A DNA stretch of 21,743 nucleotides from an uncultured Prevotella sp. (lineage in GTDB: Bacteria; Bacteroidota; Bacteroidia; Bacteroidales; Bacteroidaceae). Location: the NCBI GenBank assembly GCA_934281565.1, contig CAKQXI010000030.1, positions 1 to 21,743 on the forward strand, written 5' to 3'. The position numbers and the translations under genes are program-made. Each line of letters starts with the position of its first letter. The stretch's first letter is position 1. Below the pieces are notes generated by a model, which ran no database searches, was not told the origin of the DNA, and saw only the letters and a program-made list of their open reading frames with translations. This document shows, piece after piece, positions 15,777-21,743 of the stretch.

Positions 15777-18038
15777 ATGAAGAAGAAAAGTTTTTTTGCA
15801 GCATTGGCATTCACCATGCTAACATCGTTGACCTCAAGTGCCAAAGACAACGTTGACTATGTAAATCCTTTTATCGGAACTACTAATTACAGTGTTTGCA
15901 ACCCTGGCGCATTGTGCCCCCACGGACTTATGTCGGTAGTGCCATTCAATGTCATGGGCTCCGACCTTAATAAATACGACAAGGACAAGGGATGGTGGTC
16001 TACGCCCTATGAGTTTACCAACAAGTATTTTACAGGCTTTGCCCATGTCACCTTGAGTGGTGTAGGTTGCCCAGAGATGGGTACTTTGCTCATGATGCCT
16101 ACAAGTGGTGAGCTAAATGTGGACTATCATAACTATGGTTCCGAATATACCAACGAGACAGCAACACCCGGTTATTACAGCAACCATCTTTCCAAATATG
16201 GTATCAAATGTGAGGTAACATCTACCATGCGCAGTTCTTGTGAACGTTTCACGTTCCCTAAAGGACAAGGAAACATTCTCCTTAATCTTGGAGATGGTCT
16301 TACCAACGAGATTGGAGCAATGGTCCGTAAAGTGAGCGACACCGAGATTGAAGGCTTCCGCTTGCTTGGTACTTTCTGCTACAATCCCCAGGCGGTGTTC
16401 CCTTTGTATTTCGTTATGAAAGTGAACAAGAAGCCTATCAACAGTGGATATTGGAAGAAGCAGCCCAAAATGGCTGGTGTAAAGGGCGACTGGGACCCAG
16501 ACAACGGCAAATACAAGCTATACAAGAAGTATGGTAAGGATATGGCTGGTAACGAGATTGGCTACTACATGACCTATAACTGCGAGGAAAACGAACAGGT
16601 GGAAGTGCAAGTAGGTGTTTCTTTCGTATCTATTGAGAATGCTCGCCTCAACTTACAGACCGAGCAGCCAACTTTCAACTTTGACAAGGTAAAGGCTGAT
16701 GCCCGTCAGATGTGGGCAAACACACTTGACAAGATTACTGTCGAGGGAGGAACAGAAGAACAACGTACTGTATTATATACTGCGCTTTACCACTCTCAAA
16801 TACATCCATCCGTTCTCCAAGATGTAAACGGTCAGTATCCTGAAATGGAAAGTGACAAGATTGGTACGACCAAGAACAATCGATACACCGTATATTCACT
16901 ATGGGACACTTACCGCAATCTCAGCCAGTTGGAAACTCTTCTCTATCCAGACAAGCAGACCGACATGGTACGCTCCATGATAGATATGTATAAGGAATGG
17001 GGCTGGATGCCAAAGTGGGAACTCTTTGGTCGTGAGACTTGGACCATGGAAGGCGACCCTGCCATTCCTGTCATCACAGATACTTACCTTAAAGGACTCC
17101 GTGACTTCGACATCCAAACTGCTTACAAGGCATTCCATGCCTCTGCTACCCTACCAGGCAAGGAGAACAAGATGCGCCCTGACATCGACCCTTATTATAC
17201 CAAGGGATATATCCCTATGGGAGAATATGCCGCCGACAACTCTGGTGACAACTCTGTTTCCCATGCCTTGGAATACTATGTAGCTGACAATGCCCTCTCA
17301 CTCCTTGCAAAGGAACTTGGCAAAGACAAAGATGCCAAGCTTTTCAAGGAACGCAGTCTTGGTTATAAGCATTATTATTCTAAGGAAAGTGGCACTTTCC
17401 GTCCTATCAAGGCTGATGGCAAGTTCCTGTCTCCTTTTAACCCAGAAGACGGAGCTAACTTCTCCAATGCTCCCGGTTTCCATGAGGGCAGTGCCTGGAA
17501 CTATACATTCTATGCTCCCCATGACATCCTTGGACTTGCCAAGCTGATGGGTGGACAAAAGAAGTTTGTAGACAAACTGCAAATGGTATTTGACAAGAAC
17601 CTCTATGATCCTGCCAACGAGCCAGATATTGCTTATCCATACCTCTTTAGTTATTTCAAGGGTGACGAGTGGCGCACCCAAAAGGAAGTAAACCGCTTGT
17701 TGGATAAATACTACACTGCCAAACCAGACGGCATCCCTGGCAATGAAGACTGTGGTACTATGTCGTCTTGGGCTATCTTCTCCATGATAGGCATCTATCC
17801 TGACTGCCCTGGCTCACCTTATTATACGATTACTTCACCTGTATTCAGCAAGGTGACCCTACACCTCGACAAGAAGTATTATCCCAACGGTGATATTACT
17901 ATCGAGACTAATCGCACAGAACCATCACAGATATACATCAACAATATGACATTGGGTGGCAAGGCACTCAACAAGTATCGTATCTCCCACAAGGAGCTGG
18001 TAGATGGAAAGGAATTGAAGATTGACTTAAAGAAATAA
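15777..18038 (+). CDS. GH92-family exo-alpha-mannosidase, secreted
   Basis: Glycoside hydrolase family 92, calcium-dependent enzymes that trim alpha-linked mannose from N-glycans and mannans. It has 753 residues. A signal peptide (MKKKSFFAALAFTMLTSLTSSA) places it in the periplasm or outside. Family signatures are NVDYVNPFIGTTN, GFAHVTLSGVGCPEMGTLLMMP, WLFGRETW-like GWMPKWELFGRETW, HEGSAWNYTFYAPHD (Glu570, probable catalytic acid) and PGNEDCGTMSSW (Asp658 region, probable catalytic base). The signal peptide has no lipobox, so it is probably soluble. It lies 18 bases after luxS on the same strand, although the two jobs are unrelated. No SusC/SusD or other glycan gene is in the window, so this is not part of a visible polysaccharide locus. 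Exact mannosidic linkage cannot be predicted. Confidence 0.93.
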   Translation: MKKKSFFAALAFTMLTSLTSSAKDNVDYVNPFIGTTNYSVCNPGALCPHGLMSVVPFNVMGSDLNKYDKDKGWWSTPYEFTNKYFTGFAHVTLSGVGCPEMGTLLMMPTSGELNVDYHNYGSEYTNETATPGYYSNHLSKYGIKCEVTSTMRSSCERFTFPKGQGNILLNLGDGLTNEIGAMVRKVSDTEIEGFRLLGTFCYNPQAVFPLYFVMKVNKKPINSGYWKKQPKMAGVKGDWDPDNGKYKLYKKYGKDMAGNEIGYYMTYNCEENEQVEVQVGVSFVSIENARLNLQTEQPTFNFDKVKADARQMWANTLDKITVEGGTEEQRTVLYTALYHSQIHPSVLQDVNGQYPEMESDKIGTTKNNRYTVYSLWDTYRNLSQLETLLYPDKQTDMVRSMIDMYKEWGWMPKWELFGRETWTMEGDPAIPVITDTYLKGLRDFDIQTAYKAFHASATLPGKENKMRPDIDPYYTKGYIPMGEYAADNSGDNSVSHALEYYVADNALSLLAKELGKDKDAKLFKERSLGYKHYYSKESGTFRPIKADGKFLSPFNPEDGANFSNAPGFHEGSAWNYTFYAPHDILGLAKLMGGQKKFVDKLQMVFDKNLYDPANEPDIAYPYLFSYFKGDEWRTQKEVNRLLDKYYTAKPDGIPGNEDCGTMSSWAIFSMIGIYPDCPGSPYYTITSPVFSKVTLHLDKKYYPNGDITIETNRTEPSQIYINNMTLGGKALNKYRISHKELVDGKELKIDLKK

Positions 18039-18077
18039 GACATAGTAAACATGATGCTTAATCATCGTAACTATGTC
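18039..18077 (+). terminator. Hairpin directly after the GH92 stop
   Basis: GACATAGT (18039-18046) pairs with ACTATGTC (18070-18077), with a nested GATG/CATC pairing inside (18053-18056 with 18063-18066). It starts at the base after the stop codon. No T-run follows directly, so it is more likely an mRNA-end stabiliser or half of a compound terminator. Confidence 0.4.
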
Positions 18078-18087
18078 ACTTAGTAAA

Positions 18088-18139
18088 AGTACTTCCTTTG
18101 GGTCTAATAAAACACTGTTTCAGACCTAAAGGAAATACT
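18088..18139. terminator. Long imperfect stem between converging genes
   Basis: An 18-bp stem pairs 18088-18105 with 18122-18139, having one mismatch and one G-U pair, over a 16-base loop. It lies between the GH92 gene and the transporter gene coming from the other side. On the minus strand it is followed by a short T-run (TTTT), so it most likely terminates the regulator-transporter unit and may serve both directions. Confidence 0.65.
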
Positions 18140-18183
18140 TTATTGTACCGTCATCATATAAGTAATGATGATAGCAGCAATAC

Positions 18184-19143
18184 TTACCATTTCAACTTGC
18201 CATATTTTTCCTTATACCACAATTGCCAACCATTCACCATGTTTTGCCAAACGACATAAGCTCCGGGGGCAACGGCTGCCAATGGATTGAGGAAAGTAAG
18301 TGTGAGCCAAATTCCAACGATTGTATTTTTCTGTCCCAATGCCTGACCTGCACTGATGCTCGCATCAAAACGACGACCGACTACCTTACCTATTGCAAAC
18401 TGGACAAGACAAACAACCAACGGTACAAAAAGCAACAATGCCAATATCCATCCCGATACTGTCGCATGGAGAATATTCCTTACCGTCTCTCCCATCAAGA
18501 TTGTAAGGTTGAAACACCACATATAAAAGCCAAGATTCTTGACACTTCTCACTTTATCCACAAACTTAGGCAATAACTTGCGACTCAACAAAGCCAGGAC
18601 CAATGGAACAACCAACACGGTGGTTACATTCCTCAATACCGCCATGCTCATCATAAAGAACGAGACATCGGCACCTTTCTCCACCATCGGGAAAAGAAGC
18701 GGGATGATAACCATTGTAAAGACATTGGCTATGATGGTATAAGTAGTTAACGAACCGATGCTACCACCCAATTTCTCCGTTACAACTGCCACTGCCGCAG
18801 CCGTTGGACAAATAAAGCAGATGAAAGCTCCCTCCAACACCAATTTGGCATCAGGGCTTTTTACCAGATAAATGGCAAGTACCATTGACGCAGCCAACGA
18901 AGTACGTATCAACTGCAAGAGGAAATGCCATAAGCGAGGCTTCATCTCCTTGATTTCTATTTTACAGAAAGTGACATAAAGCAGACCGAACAGGACCACT
19001 GGCATAAGATGTACCATCCTTGGACCTACGGCATCCCCGATAGGGACCAAGAACGGGACATTGGCAAAGACCAAGTAAACCACTGCCCCGACCACCAAGG
19101 AGCAAGGCAATGAAAACTTCTTAAAGAAAGCATATATACCCAT
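18184..19143 (-). CDS. SBF/BASS-type membrane transporter
   Basis: An integral membrane carrier of 319 residues with about nine or ten hydrophobic segments. The fold is that of the bile acid:sodium symporter superfamily. Supporting motifs are the FICPTAAAVAVVTEKLGG segment (a helix-break motif with prolines) and ISAGQALGQKNTIVGIWL, near the second crossover. Members carry bile acids, organic anions or keto acids, so the cargo cannot be read from the sequence. It begins 6 bases after the stop of the LuxR-type regulator gene, so the two form one operon and the regulator may respond to the same compound. The ATG at 19143 gives a natural amphipathic start (MGIYAFFKKFSLPCSLVVG). Confidence 0.85.
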   Translation of the reverse strand: MGIYAFFKKFSLPCSLVVGAVVYLVFANVPFLVPIGDAVGPRMVHLMPVVLFGLLYVTFCKIEIKEMKPRLWHFLLQLIRTSLAASMVLAIYLVKSPDAKLVLEGAFICFICPTAAAVAVVTEKLGGSIGSLTTYTIIANVFTMVIIPLLFPMVEKGADVSFFMMSMAVLRNVTTVLVVPLVLALLSRKLLPKFVDKVRSVKNLGFYMWCFNLTILMGETVRNILHATVSGWILALLLFVPLVVCLVQFAIGKVVGRRFDASISAGQALGQKNTIVGIWLTLTFLNPLAAVAPGAYVVWQNMVNGWQLWYKEKYGKLKW

Positions 19144-19149
19144 AAGTAT

Positions 19150-20130
19150 CTATTTGTTATTAATCCTCTCACGTATCTCGTAAATTCTCATCTCAAGCGT
19201 ACTTTTCAACTCTTCCTTACGGCTCATATTCAACTTTTTACGTATATGAGCACGCTGGCTGGTGATATTTGATTCCGTCTTATTCAATATCATGCAAATC
19301 TCTTTCAAGGACTTGCCTTGCAAGACCAACTTGCATATTTCTATCTCCGACCTTGTTAGGTCTGGACACAACTTATCATAGGCAAAAGTATCCAATTCCT
19401 GTTGCCTAAAATGTTCCATCACATTTTCCCTTATCTTGTCCTTCTGCTCTGGGCTTAGCCTATTCATCAAAGAGACTGCTTTTTCTCTTTCATCTTCATT
19501 TAGATTGGCAAGCATTTCCAAAGCCTTTTGTTCTTCGGCATTGATGACACGAGGCTGTCGTAATCCTCGTCCTACCGACTTCGTATTAAACAAGATAACA
19601 AACAGTATCAACATATATCCAACAAAGAACACTCGCATGATTTGCAACAAATTGGCATCAGGCACAAGGAAGCACGACAACAACAAGTCTATGGTGAGTA
19701 TTATAGTCAAAATCAAAGCCAAGAACTTCAACCTGACTGCTACCGCCACCGCTGCAATTATCAAGATAATGGTGAAATTACCCAACACATGCATTCCATG
19801 AAGACCTACGGTGAAAGCCTGATAAAGCGACTCGGCAGAGAGCTTGATACAAATCGTTATAAAGAATATATATAAAGAGGTACGTGTGGAAAACCAGTTT
19901 CGCCAAAAGGCAATTTGTAACAACAAGACGAAAGCAAGATGCACCCAATTATAAAAGGTAAAGGCAGGAGAATGATGAAAGCCATTCATCCCTAATAAAT
20001 TGGCAGGGATATAAAGCAATTCCACAAAGGTAGTCATTAGGAAACAAACAAACTGCCTACGTTCTTGCAATCCACAATACCTGGGATACTTATAATATTC
20101 TAATTTGCGTATAATCTTTAGCCAAACCAT
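19150..20130 (-). CDS. Membrane-anchored LuxR-type transcription regulator
   Basis: A regulator of 326 residues. Six predicted membrane segments lie at about 27-48, 59-77, 84-97, 113-133, 135-155 and 162-181. A helical linker rich in Glu and Lys (190-250) leads to a C-terminal LuxR/FixJ-type helix-turn-helix at 258-305 (LTRSEIEICKLVLQGKS, then EICMILNKTESNITSQRAH). There is no receiver domain and no kinase nearby, so the signal must reach it through the membrane part. Membrane-bound proteins of this build are common in Bacteroidetes and mostly uncharacterised. The ATG at 20130 follows a promoter match at 20187-20194 by about 50 bases. The transporter gene is 6 bases downstream. Confidence 0.85.
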   Translation of the reverse strand: MVWLKIIRKLEYYKYPRYCGLQERRQFVCFLMTTFVELLYIPANLLGMNGFHHSPAFTFYNWVHLAFVLLLQIAFWRNWFSTRTSLYIFFITICIKLSAESLYQAFTVGLHGMHVLGNFTIILIIAAVAVAVRLKFLALILTIILTIDLLLSCFLVPDANLLQIMRVFFVGYMLILFVILFNTKSVGRGLRQPRVINAEEQKALEMLANLNEDEREKAVSLMNRLSPEQKDKIRENVMEHFRQQELDTFAYDKLCPDLTRSEIEICKLVLQGKSLKEICMILNKTESNITSQRAHIRKKLNMSRKEELKSTLEMRIYEIRERINNK

Positions 20131-20186
20131 CTTTATAAACTTTGTGTTTTTTATTTTTTGTTCTACATGGAGTATTAATCAATCTG

Positions 20187-20194
20187 CAAATTTA
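20187..20194 (-). promoter_or_regulatory. -7 element for the regulator-transporter unit
   Basis: The minus strand reads TAAATTTG followed by CAGA, matching TAnnTTTG. The leader would be about 50 bases to the ATG at 20130. No convincing -33 is visible at 19-21 bases, so this is a weaker candidate than the plus-strand promoter at 20309-20340. Confidence 0.45.
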
Positions 20195-20303
20195 AGAAAA
20201 AAAGACTTAACTATTCCGTCGCCCCAAAAAGAATTAACACTTTTAAGTACAAATCAGCATGGTAAGATGAAGAAATGATTATTTTCAGCATATTTCAGTG
20301 CCC

Positions 20304-20317
20304 TTTTACTTGTAAAA
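20304..20317. promoter_or_regulatory. Palindrome over the -33 of the sRNA promoter
   Basis: TTTTAC (20304-20309) and GTAAAA (20312-20317) form a perfect 6-bp inverted repeat around TT. It covers the -33-like CTTG of the promoter. It could be an operator, but such A/T-rich palindromes also arise by chance. Confidence 0.25.
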
Positions 20318-20340
20318 CCCATGATTTAAAGCTAATTTTG
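20309..20340 (+). promoter_or_regulatory. Plus-strand promoter with no gene downstream
   Basis: CTTG (20309-20312, one mismatch to TTTG), 20 bases, then TAATTTTG (20333-20340) followed by CATC. This is the best complete -33/-7 match in the window, at the expected 19-21 base spacing. It points right into a region with no real reading frame, toward a terminator hairpin at 20504-20543. Confidence 0.55.
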
Positions 20341-20346
20341 CATCAC

Positions 20347-20545
20347 AACAAGCGACAATAGCTTGTATAAGTAAAAGATAACTTTATTGCTACCGTATCA
20401 GTGTCATGCTGCCTACTGAAAGAAATCAGTATATGTAAAAAGAGACCAAATTAGAGTAGTTACAGGCAGCAGCTATACCACCTTCAAAAAATAGGTCTAT
20501 AAAAAATCCTCTCTTAGCCGAAGCGTCGGCTTTGAGAGGATTTCT
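20347..20545 (+). ncRNA. Candidate small RNA, about 200 nt (boundaries approximate)
   Basis: This lies in the only gap longer than 300 bases (20131-20574). A promoter starts it and a strong hairpin could end it. Inside are a 5' hairpin, ACAAGC (20348-20353) with GCTTGT (20361-20366); a long-range pairing, TGCTGCCT (20407-20414) with AGGCAGCA (20464-20471); within that a small stem, TACTGA/TCAGTA (20414-20419, 20426-20431); and a further AGACC/GGTCT pairing (20443-20447, 20494-20498). The only reading frame is ten codons from the ATG at 20406. I do not recognise the RNA family. Elsewhere in the gap (20195-20303) I see nothing. Confidence 0.4.
20504..20543. terminator. Strong two-part hairpin terminator after typA
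   Basis: AAATCCTCTC (20504-20513) pairs with GAGAGGATTT (20534-20543), and inside it AGCCGA (20516-20521) pairs with TCGGCT (20526-20531) over an AGCG loop. On the minus strand it is followed by six T (20501-20506), so it ends typA. It could also end a plus-strand RNA coming from 20347. Confidence 0.85.
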
Positions 20546-20574
20546 TCTGTCTCATTTATATGTAAGCTAAAGCT

Positions 20575-21743
20575 CTACTCTTTGTTACTGCGCTTACGCT
20601 CCAAGTGATCAAGGAGCACCTTGCGCATTCTCATGCTCTTAGGAGTTACTTCTACATATTCATCCTCACGGATATACTCCAAGCATTCCTCAAGGCTCAT
20701 CACTGTCTTAGGAATGACACGAGCCTTTTCATCTGAACCACTGGCACGGACATTGGTCAACTGCTTTGCCTTGGTCACATTGACAACAAGGTCGTTGTCA
20801 TGGACATGCTCGCCAACAACCTCGCCACCATAAACTTCCTCACCTGGATCAATGAAGAACTTACCACGGTCTTGGAGCTTGTCAATAGCATAAGCGTATG
20901 CCGTACCTGTCTCCAAAGCTATCATACTACCATTGGTACGACGAGAAATCTCACCCTTATATGGCTGATACTCCTTGAAGCGGTGAGCCATGATAGCCTC
21001 ACCCTGGGAAGCTGTCAATACATTGGTACGAAGACCGATGATGCCACGAGAAGGAATATCGAACTCAATGTCCACACGGTCGCCCATGTTCAACATGGAA
21101 GTCATATCACCTTTACGGCGAGTCACCATATCTATCATCTTGGATGCAAACTCCTCTGGTACGTTAATGGTCAATTCCTCCACTGGCTCACACTTCACAC
21201 CGTCTATCTCTTTATAGATAACCTGTGGCTGACCAACTTGAAGTTCATAACCCTCACGGCGCATGGTCTCGATGAGTACAGAGAGGTGAAGCACACCACG
21301 ACCAGAAACAATCCATTTATCTGTTGTATCCTCGAAAGGACGGACACGCAAAGCCAAGTTCTTCTCCAACTCCTTGTTCAAACGGTCTTGTATATGGCGA
21401 GAAGTACAGAACTTGCCTTCCTTGCCAAAGAAAGGAGAGTCATTGATAGTGAAAAGCATACTCATGGTAGGCTCATCAACAGCGATAGGTGGCAATGGTT
21501 CTGGATTTTCGAAGTCACAGATGGTATCACCAATCTCAAACTTCTCCAAACCTACGACAGCACAGATGTCACCCGAATCAACATGGTCAGTCTTCTTATG
21601 CCCCATGCCCTCGAATGTATGAAGCTCCTTAATCTTTGTTTTCTCCTGAGAGCCATCACGATGGCAGATAGTGATGTTCATACCATCTTTCAAAGTACCA
21701 CGATGCACACGACCTACGGCTATACGACCAGTATAGCTGCTAT
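20575..21743 (-). CDS. typA: Ribosome-associated GTPase TypA/BipA, C-terminal part
   Basis: Translational GTPase that binds the ribosome and aids assembly and stress adaptation. The window holds the last 389 residues or so; the N-terminal GTPase domain lies beyond base 21743. The reading frame is open to the edge, where it reads SSYTGRIAVGRVHRGTL, so the GTG at 21708 is an internal valine and not a start. Visible parts are the domain II beta-barrel (to about 105 residues in), LDRLNKELEKNLALRV-type domain III (here IQDRLNKELEKNLALRV), the GRGVLHLSVLIETMRREGYEL segment, and the TypA-specific C-terminal domain (SRGIIGLRTNVLTASQGEAI, then ALETGTAYAYAIDKLQDRG). It ends in ERKRSNKE, and the terminator hairpin follows after about 30 bases. 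Confidence 0.97.
   Translation of the reverse strand, partial: SSYTGRIAVGRVHRGTLKDGMNITICHRDGSQEKTKIKELHTFEGMGHKKTDHVDSGDICAVVGLEKFEIGDTICDFENPEPLPPIAVDEPTMSMLFTINDSPFFGKEGKFCTSRHIQDRLNKELEKNLALRVRPFEDTTDKWIVSGRGVLHLSVLIETMRREGYELQVGQPQVIYKEIDGVKCEPVEELTINVPEEFASKMIDMVTRRKGDMTSMLNMGDRVDIEFDIPSRGIIGLRTNVLTASQGEAIMAHRFKEYQPYKGEISRRTNGSMIALETGTAYAYAIDKLQDRGKFFIDPGEEVYGGEVVGEHVHDNDLVVNVTKAKQLTNVRASGSDEKARVIPKTVMSLEECLEYIREDEYVEVTPKSMRMRKVLLDHLERKRSNKE

Noticed and set aside
15777..18038. Polysaccharide utilisation locus around GH92
   Set aside because: No SusC/SusD pair, sensor or other glycosidase in the window.
20406..20438. Ten-codon frame in the candidate small RNA
   Set aside because: Too short and lacks a clear ribosome-binding site; it overlaps the paired region.

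Overview
The window looks like ordinary chromosomal backbone from a Bacteroidales bacterium, most likely Prevotella or a close relative. Three things point there: promoters of the TAnnTTTG type with weak or absent Shine-Dalgarno sites, a Bacteroidales-style DnaA, and the MurF-alanine racemase fusion, together with GSCFA and GH92 proteins. I saw no phage, insertion sequence, CRISPR array, tRNA or rRNA.

Layout, left to right. (1) 1-2904, plus strand: a TonB-dependent outer-membrane receptor followed 2 bases later by a PnuC-family inner-membrane vitamin transporter, closed by a strong terminator. Together they probably form a two-membrane vitamin uptake route (thiamine or nicotinamide riboside). 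(2) 3000-7612, minus strand: five close genes read leftward: an RNR-C-terminus-like protein, folB, a periplasmic N-acetylmuramoyl-L-alanine amidase with a SPOR domain, an MCE/MlaD lipid-transport protein, and dnaA. (3) 7734-8474, plus strand: a nitroreductase, divergent from block 2. (4) 8547-14353, minus strand: an envelope operon yfhO-like, GSCFA, murF-alr fusion. (5) 14467-18038, plus strand: mtnN (pfs), luxS and a GH92 mannosidase. The first two complete the S-adenosylhomocysteine to AI-2 route, and the genes are separated by a hairpin and a repeat patch. (6) 18184-20130, minus strand: a membrane-bound LuxR-type regulator and an SBF/BASS-type transporter. (7) 20131-20574: the only long non-coding stretch, with a promoter-to-terminator interval that may encode a small RNA. 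(8) 20575-21743, minus strand: typA/bipA, cut by the window edge.

Seven candidate promoters share an extended element, TAnnTTTGCA, and several of them decide the start codon of their gene. I see no clear undescribed multi-gene system. The best leads are the candidate small RNA at about 20347-20545, the stand-alone RNR-tail-like protein, and the YfhO/GSCFA/MurF-Alr operon, in which GSCFA keeps an SGNH-hydrolase-like residue set. Assignments rest on reading motifs by eye, without database searches.
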